NCBI GenBank assembly: GCA_029857975.1
Contig: JAOUFX010000289.1
Coordinates: 1 to 5,181, forward strand
Direction of reading: 5' to 3'
Origin: Deltaproteobacteria bacterium
GTDB lineage: Bacteria; Desulfobacterota; SM23-61
DNA: 5,181 nt
The notes under the pieces are model-generated. The model was not told the origin of the DNA and made no database searches. It saw only the letters and a list, made by a program, of their open reading frames with translations. The translations under genes were made by a program, and so were the position numbers. How positions within the stretch are numbered: position 1 is the stretch's first letter; each line of letters begins with the position of its first letter. This document shows, in pieces, positions 1-5,181 of the stretch.

Positions 1-186
1 AAATCGCTTTTGGTTGGGCTGTATATCTCAAAAACTGAGTTGTATGGCAAGTGAAAAGGCCACCAGATATGAAGCAGGGTCTAAGGGCAGTATGGCAGAT
101 ATGATTCGAATATCCAAACCGCATCATAAGGTTGGGGTTAATGGGTTATTTAGCTACGGGTGGGAATCTGAAGTCTCTATTTTCGG
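1..186. other. Unassigned AT-richer left edge
   Basis: This stretch is less GC-rich than the genes. A plus-strand frame opens with TTG at 14 and closes at 244 inside the end of the kinase gene on the opposite strand. It has no ribosome binding site and no recognised relative, so I do not call it a gene. A hairpin with 7-bp arms (179-185 and 192-198) lies just past the kinase stop but is AT-rich, so it is at best a weak terminator for the minus strand. The region may be decayed insertion-sequence DNA. Confidence 0.3.
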
Positions 187-231
187 TCAATCGAAAATGT
201 TCTTAGCCAGATTTATCGCAATGCCGGTTGA
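187..231 (-). pseudogene. Remnant of an IS110-family transposase N terminus
   Basis: Directly after the kinase stop, the minus strand reads STGIAINLAKNIFD and then a TGA (189-187). This closely matches the start of IS110/IS1111-type transposases (consensus like VGIDLAKNVF), whose Asp is the first residue of the DEDD catalytic set; here it is Asn. The stop after Asp, the missing start codon and the lack of a clear continuation show that the gene is dead. A weak echo further on (RPCFIS and YTAQPKAI in a minus frame between 80 and 1) sits roughly where IS110 proteins have PCLIGMEAC and later segments, but it is not convincing. The fragment is short, so chance similarity is possible. Confidence 0.4.
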
Positions 232-1050
232 CTACGTTCCATAGGATTGTTTTACTACATAAAGTTGGTTATCGACTCTCTTTACGCCCTCAACCCGGCC
301 AGCAACCTCGAAACACTTCTCTTTCAATATTTCAGAAGTCACGTGCCCGATAATGCTAACCGTCCCTGCCTTGGTTTGGACTTTTACGGATGAAAACTCG
401 TTTTCAAGGATGCCCATTAACATAGCTTCCACCTTGTGGGCCAGGGCCAATTCGATTAGCCTTTCCCCGATTTGTTTTTCGCCCTCTTTGATTTCCGGAG
501 AAAGAAGGGACTCCATAATCAGTTTCATGCCGCTGGCCACAGAAAGTTTTTGGGTGTTGATTATTAAATCATAGAGCCCTTGATCCTCCCAGTCCGTATC
601 GAAAAAAGAGCGAAGAAACCCTGCGGAGTCCCGGTCGCTGCGGTGGAGGATTCGAGTGGCTTCTTTTTCATCCCCTCCCTCCAGCGCCATAAGCCGCGTC
701 AGCCTGACCCCAAAGGGCGCAATGATCCGCACATGGAAAACACCTGGAAAATCTTTCAATAGAACTTGGCCTCCTCTCCCCACAATGATAACATTGCCTT
801 TCTTAGCAAAATCGTAAATCACCGCTTCGAGGGAGTGGAGAAACTTCCTCCTCTGGATTTGGAAAGAATTCCAAAAATGAGGCTTCTTCTCATCGAATTT
901 CTCAACCACCGAGGCATAGAGACCATAATCCGAAAGAGCTTTTTCAATCTTGGCTTTATCGACATATTCATAGTTCAGTTTCTCGCCCACGGCTTGAGCA
1001 ATCTCAGTCCCCAAGCTTCCAAGTTGCCTGGAAATAGTAATCAAGGACAT
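232..1050 (-). CDS. Cytidylate-kinase-like protein with C-terminal BON domain
   Basis: The 272-residue product opens with ITISRQLGSLGTEIAQAVGE (4-23), the nucleotide-binding start of the cytidylate-kinase-like (Cytidylate_kin2/AAK6) family. This family uses a glycine-rich loop without the classical GK[ST]. Further family features are VIIVGRGGQVLL (87-98), a basic stretch around 113-140 with RILHRSDRDSAGF that suits the lid, and DLIINTQKLS (161-170). After a helical link (about 190-215), residues 219-265 (SVKVQTKAGTVSIIGHVTS, then GRVEGVKRVDNQLYV) form a BON domain, a fold tied to membrane or ligand binding in OsmY-type proteins. There is no signal peptide or membrane segment, so it should be cytoplasmic. 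The true substrate of this kinase family is poorly defined, and I infer a nucleotide or related phosphoryl acceptor only from the fold. The start has a strong AGGAGG six bases upstream and overlaps the end of a small upstream ORF by 10 bases. The canonical cmk is expected elsewhere in the genome. Confidence 0.88.
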   Translation of the reverse strand: MSLITISRQLGSLGTEIAQAVGEKLNYEYVDKAKIEKALSDYGLYASVVEKFDEKKPHFWNSFQIQRRKFLHSLEAVIYDFAKKGNVIIVGRGGQVLLKDFPGVFHVRIIAPFGVRLTRLMALEGGDEKEATRILHRSDRDSAGFLRSFFDTDWEDQGLYDLIINTQKLSVASGMKLIMESLLSPEIKEGEKQIGERLIELALAHKVEAMLMGILENEFSSVKVQTKAGTVSIIGHVTSEILKEKCFEVAGRVEGVKRVDNQLYVVKQSYGT

Positions 1051-1178
1051 CGTTGTTCCTCCTCTATGTCAAGGGGTATATTCGGAAGGCCCAAAATAGG
1101 AAAAAAAAGAAAGACGCCAAAGAGGCAAAAATCTCCCCGCAGCCATCGTAGAAGGACCTTCCGGAAACTCCTTCTCAT
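1041..1178 (-). CDS. Small hydrophobic protein (45 aa) upstream of the kinase-BON gene
   Basis: I do not recognise this protein. On the minus strand an ATG at 1178 is preceded by GGAGG with a 5-base gap, and the frame runs 45 codons to a TGA at 1043-1041. It overlaps the kinase ATG (1050-1048) by 10 bases in another frame. The predicted peptide begins with a very basic segment, MRRSFRKVLLRWLRGD (1-16), continues with a hydrophobic stretch, FCLFGVFLFFPILGLPNI (17-34), and ends acidic, LDIEEEQRCP (36-45). That is the layout of a small single-pass membrane protein with the N terminus inside. Its last codons contain the kinase ribosome binding site, which suggests translational coupling, or a leader-peptide role. 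The good ribosome binding site, the overlap and the promoter upstream support it. The short length and lack of a known homologue leave chance possible. Confidence 0.55.
   Translation of the reverse strand: MRRSFRKVLLRWLRGDFCLFGVFLFFPILGLPNIPLDIEEEQRCP
1057..1062 (-). promoter_or_regulatory. Ribosome binding site of the kinase-BON gene
   Basis: The minus strand shows a perfect AGGAGG six bases before the ATG at 1050, which fixes that start. The site lies inside the last codons (Glu-Glu-Glu region) of the overlapping small ORF, so ribosomes translating that ORF would cross it just before the kinase start. Confidence 0.8.
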
Positions 1179-1182
1179 AAAA

Positions 1183-1188
1183 TCCTCC
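1183..1188 (-). promoter_or_regulatory. Ribosome binding site of the 45-codon ORF
   Basis: The minus strand reads GGAGGA followed by TTTT and then the ATG at 1178, a near-ideal Shine-Dalgarno site and spacing. It is the main reason to treat the short ORF as translated. Confidence 0.6.
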
Positions 1189-1253
1189 AGAAGGTTAGAG
1201 GTATGGTTGTTGAGTTTACTGGGTTACAGAGGGAATAACGACAATGCAATGAA

Positions 1254-1282
1254 AAAATACTCTTGTGCTAATGGAAAGTCAA
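1254..1282 (-). promoter_or_regulatory. Predicted sigma70-type promoter for the small ORF and kinase-BON gene
   Basis: On the minus strand TTGACT (1282-1277, five of six matches to the -35 consensus) is followed after exactly 17 bases by TATTTT (1259-1254, four of six matches to the -10 consensus). Transcription would begin near 1247 and leave about 70 bases before the small-ORF ATG. The -35 box directly touches the end of the compound repeat, whose 14-bp palindrome begins one base further upstream. This is a pattern match only; no start site is known. Confidence 0.5.
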
Positions 1283-1357
1283 GGGGAAAATTTTCCCAAA
1301 TTTTCCCTGCCCCCCCTCACTTTTTATTTTTTCTCATGATTTCAGAAGGATTATCAG

Positions 1358-1542
1358 GACCCGGCGGGGAGATGCTGCGCGCCGGCCAAACGGTGGGATC
1401 AAAACTTTCTGCTCCCCTCACTTTGCCTCCGCAAAAAGAGAGCACAAACAACCTATATCTTTGTTACAGCGGTAGAAGTAAAGCTCCAAGTCATGGAAGA
1501 ACCACCGCCTTTTGGCCCAGCACAGCATCTCCCCGCCGGGTC
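1358..1542. repeat. Inner inverted repeat with a perfect 20-bp core
   Basis: Bases 1358-1377 (GACCCGGCGGGGAGATGCTG) are perfectly complementary to 1523-1542. Pairing continues with interruptions: GC at 1379-1380 with 1520-1521, GGCCAAA at 1384-1390 with 1511-1517, and CGGTGG at 1391-1396 with 1502-1507. Each arm therefore spans about 40 bases around a loop of about 105 bases. The loop contains a small TTTGC/GCAAA hairpin (1422-1435). Such a pair can form a long cruciform or RNA stem, or may mark two inverted copies of a repeat unit. Confidence 0.75.
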
Positions 1543-1560
1543 CGGGAAGAGACTTCCCGG
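1542..1560. repeat. Short hairpin CCGGGAAG-AGA-CTTCCCGG
   Basis: A perfect 8-bp stem with a 3-base loop lies between the inner inverted repeat and the 18-bp hairpin and shares its end bases with both. Its TCCGGG (1541-1546) can also pair with CCCGGA at 1561-1566, so alternative folds compete. Confidence 0.65.
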
Positions 1561-1611
1561 CCCGGACGGGAGGGTGAATCTCTCCCTCTTTCATCACCCT
1601 CCCGTCCGGGC
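1560..1611. repeat. Strong GC-rich hairpin, 18-bp stem
   Basis: Bases 1560-1577 and 1594-1611 are exact inverted copies (core CCCGGACGGGAGGGTGA) with a 16-base pyrimidine-rich loop. The stem is very stable, but no T run follows on either strand, so it is not a canonical rho-independent terminator. It could still block exonuclease at the 3' end of the purF message or impede transcription. Confidence 0.8.
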
Positions 1612-1676
1612 TCCGTTAATCCAAGTAAATTCATCAACCCATTGAAAAGTGAAGGGGGGCAAGGGAAATTTTCCCC

Positions 1677-1841
1677 GGCATTTAACCCATCTTGTTGACT
1701 TCTGTTTAAAAGGTTGAATAGCAGGGAAATTTCAACAACTGGAGATAAAGATGTTGTTACCTGGCTTGATAGTATCGGTCTGATCAAATGTTGATTTTCA
1801 CGATTAAACGGAGAGGGGTTAGACGAAACAGCCTTGGCCGG
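1677..1841. other. Spacer downstream of purF, no gene or terminator recognised
   Basis: About 165 bases between the purF stop and the repeat. On the minus strand I find no stem followed by a T run that could end the carB-purF message. A short plus-strand frame ends at a TGA at 1792-1794 and reads GDKDVVTWLDSIGLIKC near its end, but it has no supported start and no recognised relative. Nothing else is visible. Confidence 0.4.
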
Positions 1842-3308
1842 TCACTTTTCGAGGGAAAACTTGTCAACTTCAGAGGAAATGTGCACCGGATAATGGCCGC
1901 TATAACAGGCCAGGCAAAAGCTGCCGCTGGGCTGGGGCATGGTTTTAACCATTCCTTCCAGGCTGAGGTAAGCCAGGCTGTCTAAGCCGATAAATTTACG
2001 GATTTCTTCTACGGAACGGGAAGAGGCTATCAATTCCATCTGGGTGGGAAAGTCAATCCCATAATGGCAGGGAAACCGATGGGGAGGGCAGCTCACCCTC
2101 ATATGTACTTCCTTGGCCCCGGCTTCCCTTAGGGCTTTAATCCGGGTCCGGCTGGTTGTACCGCGGACGATGGAATCCTCGATCACTACAACCTTCTTTC
2201 CCCGGAGCAGGTCCCGAACAGGATTAAGTTTTACCTTAACCCCAAAATCCCGTACGGCCTGGGAGGGCTGGATGAACGTCCGGCCCACGTAATGGTTGCG
2301 AATCATGCCCATCTCAAACGGGAGCCCCATCCGCTCTGCAAACCCCAGGGCGGCGTAATTCCCCGAGTCCGGTATGGGCATGACAAAATCTCCATCCGCC
2401 GGACTCTCTTCAGCGAGACGTGCCCCCAGTTTCTTCCGAATCAAATAAACATTCTCACCGAAAATATTGCTATCGGGCCGGGCGAAATAGATGTACTCAA
2501 AGATACAGAAAGCTGGCTTGACTTGCGGATAGGGGTGTTCGGAATGCAGCCCATCCTGGTCAATCAGAATGACTTCTCCGGGATCTACGTCCCGCAAGTA
2601 CTTGGCCTGAACTAAATCCAGGGCGCAGGTCTCTGAGGCCAGCACAAAGCTTCCATTCGTCTCACCCAGGCAAAGAGGACGGAACCCCCGAGGGTCCCTG
2701 GCCCCGATCAGGGCTTTCTCCGTGAGGAGCACGATGGAATAAGCCCCTCGAACCTGGGAGAGAGCCTGGATTGTTTTCTCCATATATCCCGGCTTTTTCG
2801 AGCGCGCGATCAGATGGACGAATATCTCACTATCCATTGTGGACTGGAAGATCGATCCCCTGGCCTCCAGTTTATTTTTCAACTCCCAAGCGTTGACTAA
2901 ATTTCCGTTGTGGGCCACCGCCAAAAAACCTCCCGAATGCTGTACCAAAAAAGGCTGGGCATTTTTCAGCAGCGAAGAGCCCGTAGTCGAGTAGCGGACA
3001 TGGCCCACAGCCGCATCGCCGGAGAGAGCTTTTAATGTGTTGGCGTTAAAGGTGTCGGCTACCAATCCCATGCCTTTATGACTCTTCGGTTCCCCTCCAT
3101 CGGCCGTAACAATCCCCGCGCTCTCTTGCCCCCGATGCTGCAAGGCATAAAGGCCAAGGTAAGTAAGGCTGGAGGCTTCGGCATGGCTGAAGATTCCAAA
3201 AACCCCGCATTCTTCTTTGGGGGAATCTGGCCGGAAAGTCCTTACCCAAGACCCGGACCCGATTCTCGGGTCCAAGGTTCCCTCTTTTTTCCCTTTAAAG
3301 TTTGGCAT
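1842..3308 (-). CDS. purF: Amidophosphoribosyltransferase, [4Fe-4S] Bacillus-type
   Basis: PurF catalyses the first committed step of purine synthesis, turning PRPP and glutamine into 5-phosphoribosylamine. The 488-residue product has an N-terminal Ntn glutaminase domain and a C-terminal type I phosphoribosyltransferase domain. Cys34 in EECGVFGIF should become the N-terminal nucleophile after propeptide removal. RGQESAGI (59-66), YSTTG (106-110) and HNGNL (133-137) are glutaminase signatures. VVVIEDSIVRGTTS (373-386) is the PRPP loop. Cys268, Cys414, Cys465 and Cys468 match in place and spacing the four cluster ligands of the B. subtilis enzyme, so this is the iron-sulfur class rather than the E. 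coli class, and oxygen sensitivity is likely. The start is the only ATG before Cys34 and gives a 33-residue propeptide, longer than the 11 residues in B. subtilis. A TTG at codon 12 is a weaker alternative. It starts 23 bases after carB, so the two are probably cotranscribed. No terminator is evident downstream. Confidence 0.97.
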   Translation of the reverse strand: MPNFKGKKEGTLDPRIGSGSWVRTFRPDSPKEECGVFGIFSHAEASSLTYLGLYALQHRGQESAGIVTADGGEPKSHKGMGLVADTFNANTLKALSGDAAVGHVRYSTTGSSLLKNAQPFLVQHSGGFLAVAHNGNLVNAWELKNKLEARGSIFQSTMDSEIFVHLIARSKKPGYMEKTIQALSQVRGAYSIVLLTEKALIGARDPRGFRPLCLGETNGSFVLASETCALDLVQAKYLRDVDPGEVILIDQDGLHSEHPYPQVKPAFCIFEYIYFARPDSNIFGENVYLIRKKLGARLAEESPADGDFVMPIPDSGNYAALGFAERMGLPFEMGMIRNHYVGRTFIQPSQAVRDFGVKVKLNPVRDLLRGKKVVVIEDSIVRGTTSRTRIKALREAGAKEVHMRVSCPPHRFPCHYGIDFPTQMELIASSRSVEEIRKFIGLDSLAYLSLEGMVKTMPQPSGSFCLACYSGHYPVHISSEVDKFSLEK

Positions 3309-3331
3309 TTCCCCTTCCCCTTCTTCGAGGC
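3309..3331 (-). promoter_or_regulatory. carB-purF intergenic spacer with purF ribosome binding site
   Basis: The 23-base gap between the carB stop and purF ATG reads, on the minus strand, as a purine-rich run with two GGGG blocks (3311-3314 and 3317-3320). The distal block sits about 8 bases before the ATG and can serve as a degenerate Shine-Dalgarno site. There is no room for a promoter or terminator, which supports cotranscription. A second purine run, GAGGGA inside purF codons 9-10, lies 3 bases before a TTG at codon 12, so an internal start cannot be fully excluded. Confidence 0.6.
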
Positions 3332-5181
3332 TTACCGATCTGAACCCTCGGAGCGGTGGGCTGCGGAAAAATCAAGCGTAGGCTGAATCTCTGGTTTATG
3401 GCCGAAGGCTTCCTCATGATATTCTTGCAAAGATTTCACCTGAACCTCTTCCTTCAGGAGGGCTTCAATACCGTTCACCGAGGCGGCGGCGCCGGAGATG
3501 GTCGTAATTAACGGTACGTTGTGGGCCACCGCCTCCGCCCGGATCGAGACCTGGTCCCGCTTGGGACGATGCCCTGTCGGCGTGTTGATGATTAGGTCGA
3601 TGGCGCGATTCTTGATCAAATCTACGATGTTTGGCCTTCCTTCGTGCACCTTACAAATGACCTCAACAGGAATGCCGTTCTGAGAGAGGGCCTTGGCTGT
3701 TCCCCGTGTGGCCACGATCTGAAAACCGAAATCAGAAAGCTTTTTGGCGATAAAAATAATGGCCCTTTTGTCCCTATTTTTCACGCTGATAAAAACCTTC
3801 CCCCTCTGGGGAAGAATCTGCCCCGCGGCCAGCTGAGCCTTGGCAAAGGCAATTCCAAAAGCGTGGTCAATACCCATAACCTCTCCGGTGGATTTCATCT
3901 CCGGTCCTAAAACCGTATCCACCCCCGGAAAGCGGTTGAAAGGAAAGACCGATTCCTTAACCGCAACGTGTTGCACCTCCGCCTCTCGGGTGAAGCCCAA
4001 TTCTTGAAGAGTACGGCCGACCATCACTTTGGCCGCCAGTTTGGCCAGGGGGACGCCGGTAGCTTTGGAAACAAAGGGAATGGTTCTCGAGGCGCGCGGG
4101 TTCACTTCTAATACGTAGACTACGTCGTTGCGGATGGCGTACTGGATATTCATCAACCCTTTGACTTTCAGCTCTCTGGCCAGAGCATACGTATTCTCTT
4201 TAATCACCCCGATCAACTCATCGCTCAGAGTGTAAGGCGGAAGGACGCAGGCGCTGTCGCCGGAATGGATGCCCGCTTCCTCGATATGCTCCATGATCCC
4301 GCCGATGATGACTCTTTCTCCGTCGGCGATGGCATCCACATCCACTTCGATGGCCTCTTCCAAGAATTTATCGATGAGAATGGGGTGTTCGGGCGAAGCC
4401 CGCACGGCGTCACGGATGTAACGCTCCAGGGTTTCCTCGTTATACACGATCTCCATGGCTCGCCCGCCCAGGACGTAAGAGGGCCGAACGACCACCGGGT
4501 AGCCCACCTCTTTGGCTACGATGCGGGCTTCTTCAAAAGAGCTGGCCGTGCCGTTCGCGGGCTGGACCAATCCCAATTTTCTGATCAGATCCTGGAAGCG
4601 CTGCCGGTCTTCAGCCCGGTCGATGCTATCCGGCGATGTACCCAGGATACGCACCCCCGCTTTCTCCAGAGGTACGGCCAGATTGAGGGGGGTTTGTCCA
4701 CCGAACTGGACAATGATGCCCTCGGGTTTCTCTTTTTCCAAAATATTCAGCACATCTTCACGGGTAAGGGGTTCAAAGTAGAGTCGATCTGAAGTGTCGT
4801 AATCCGTGGAGACCGTTTCCGGATTGCTATTGACCATAATGGTCTCGTACCCTTCTTCCCGCAGGGCCAAGGAAGCATGAACACAGCAGTAATCGAATTC
4901 GATTCCCTGGCCTATGCGGTTAGGACCTCCGCCGAGAATCATTACTTTCTTTTTGGTTGTTGGCCGGACTTCATCTTCCCACTCATACGTAGAATAATAA
5001 TAAGGGGTATAGGCTTCGAATTCGGCGGCGCAAGTGTCCACGAGTTTAAAGGTGGGGAAAATTCCTTTCTTCTGGCGCCACTGGCGAACGGTCATCTCTT
5101 CCGAGCCTAAAAGGTAGGCGAGCTGGACATCGGAAAACCCATACTCCTTGGCCTCCCTTAATAGCTCCTGAGGCATCTCCG
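3332..5181 (-). CDS. carB: Carbamoyl-phosphate synthase large subunit, C-terminal part (5' end beyond the right edge)
   Basis: CarB makes carbamoyl phosphate from bicarbonate, two ATP and ammonia that CarA releases from glutamine; the product feeds pyrimidine and arginine synthesis in the cytoplasm. About 615 codons are visible, roughly residues 460 to the end of a protein usually near 1,070 residues. The frame stays open to the window edge, so the Met at 5176 is internal. Counting from that Met, the piece shows the end of the oligomerisation domain (about 1-70, with [20 protein letters not shown]), then the second ATP-grasp half, which phosphorylates carbamate: [20 protein letters not shown] (81-100), [19 protein letters not shown] (118-136), [15 protein letters not shown] (231-245), [19 protein letters not shown] (292-310) and the metal-binding EVNPRASRT (357-365). 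The MGS-like allosteric domain follows (about 450-585, [18 protein letters not shown]), where UMP, IMP or ornithine act in known enzymes. The tail runs about 20 residues past the E. coli end. No frame damage is seen. Identity is secure. Confidence 0.98.
   Translation of the reverse strand, partial: EMPQELLREAKEYGFSDVQLAYLLGSEEMTVRQWRQKKGIFPTFKLVDTCAAEFEAYTPYYYSTYEWEDEVRPTTKKKVMILGGGPNRIGQGIEFDYCCVHASLALREEGYETIMVNSNPETVSTDYDTSDRLYFEPLTREDVLNILEKEKPEGIIVQFGGQTPLNLAVPLEKAGVRILGTSPDSIDRAEDRQRFQDLIRKLGLVQPANGTASSFEEARIVAKEVGYPVVVRPSYVLGGRAMEIVYNEETLERYIRDAVRASPEHPILIDKFLEEAIEVDVDAIADGERVIIGGIMEHIEEAGIHSGDSACVLPPYTLSDELIGVIKENTYALARELKVKGLMNIQYAIRNDVVYVLEVNPRASRTIPFVSKATGVPLAKLAAKVMVGRTLQELGFTREAEVQHVAVKESVFPFNRFPGVDTVLGPEMKSTGEVMGIDHAFGIAFAKAQLAAGQILPQRGKVFISVKNRDKRAIIFIAKKLSDFGFQIVATRGTAKALSQNGIPVEVICKVHEGRPNIVDLIKNRAIDLIINTPTGHRPKRDQVSIRAEAVAHNVPLITTISGAAASVNGIEALLKEEVQVKSLQEYHEEAFGHKPEIQPTLDFSAAHRSEGSDR

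Larger units (their letters stand above)
1283..1676. repeat. Compound intergenic repeat with imperfect outer inverted arms
   Basis: The left arm (1283-1324) and right arm (1645-1676) are imperfect inverted copies. Each carries GGGGAAAATTT(T)CCC followed inward by a TGCCCCCC-type run and then TCACTTTT. The left arm has an extra 10-bp unit, AAATTTTCCC, repeated in tandem at 1288-1297 and 1298-1307, which accounts for most of the length difference. Between the arms lie an inner inverted repeat and two hairpins, described separately. No convincing gene is present; open frames here have no ribosome binding site and no recognisable protein. It could be a non-autonomous miniature element, a decayed insertion, or a structured intergenic repeat family. 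I see no clear target-site duplication. Confidence 0.55.

Noticed and set aside
179..198. Terminator hairpin after the kinase gene
   Set aside because: The 7-bp stem is mainly A/T and is not followed by a T run on the minus strand; it is inside the apparent transposase remnant.
14..244. 76-codon plus-strand frame at the left edge
   Set aside because: TTG start without a ribosome binding site, no recognised family, overlap with the kinase end, and it lies over the transposase-like remnant.
1560..1611. Rho-independent terminator for purF
   Set aside because: The stem is strong, but no T run follows on either strand, and it lies about 230 bases past the purF stop.
766..1698. 310-codon open frame on the plus strand
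   Set aside because: It runs antisense through the first part of the kinase gene and then through the repeat region. The product has low-complexity Ser/Arg/Pro-rich composition typical of a shadow frame, and there is no supported start signal.
1491..1787. 98-codon minus-strand frame in the purF-kinase gap
   Set aside because: It starts at a TTG without a ribosome binding site, runs through the hairpins and outer arm, and resembles no known protein; its length reflects the GC-rich inverted repeats.
1750..1794. Plus-strand peptide end GDKDVVTWLDSIGLIKC, possibly the tail of a lost gene
   Set aside because: It has natural-looking composition, but it is short, lacks a start and has no recognised relative; not enough to call a pseudogene.
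4265..4792. 175-codon plus-strand frame opposite carB
   Set aside because: Complete overlap with highly conserved carB codons on the other strand; a typical antisense shadow.

Overview
The window looks like a bacterial chromosome fragment in which all recognisable genes lie on the minus strand. They concern nucleotide synthesis: the C-terminal part of carB (carbamoyl-phosphate synthase large subunit, cut by the right edge), then purF (amidophosphoribosyltransferase) 23 bases later, then, after a gap of about 790 bases, a cytidylate-kinase-like protein fused to a BON domain. The iron-sulfur type of PurF and the kinase-BON architecture would suit an anaerobic lineage such as Desulfobacterota (the former Deltaproteobacteria). 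That placement is an inference from gene style only and is weak.

Right to left (direction of transcription): carB (3332-5181) and purF (1842-3308) are almost certainly one transcript. Both enzymes start a nucleotide pathway with the amide nitrogen of glutamine, carB for pyrimidines and arginine, purF for purines. From 1841 down to about 1183 there is no large gene. This stretch holds a compound repeat (about 1283-1676) with imperfect outer inverted arms, a nested inner inverted repeat with a perfect 20-bp core, two GC-rich hairpins, and three copies of a short motif. Directly beyond its left end is a good sigma70-like promoter on the minus strand (1254-1282), with its -35 box touching the repeat. 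It would read into an unreported 45-codon ORF (1041-1178) with a strong ribosome binding site and one probable membrane segment. That ORF overlaps the kinase start (1050) by 10 bases, so the two may be translationally coupled.

The kinase gene (232-1050) ends next to a short minus-strand stretch (187-231) that reads like the N-terminal motif of an IS110-family transposase, broken by a stop codon and with the expected catalytic Asp changed to Asn. The rest of the left edge (1-186) is more AT-rich and holds nothing I can identify. I see no tRNA, rRNA, CRISPR array, riboswitch or convincing rho-independent terminator. The most novel items are the small ORF coupled to the kinase-BON gene, the nested repeat that may have supplied or may modulate its promoter, and the carB-purF pairing.
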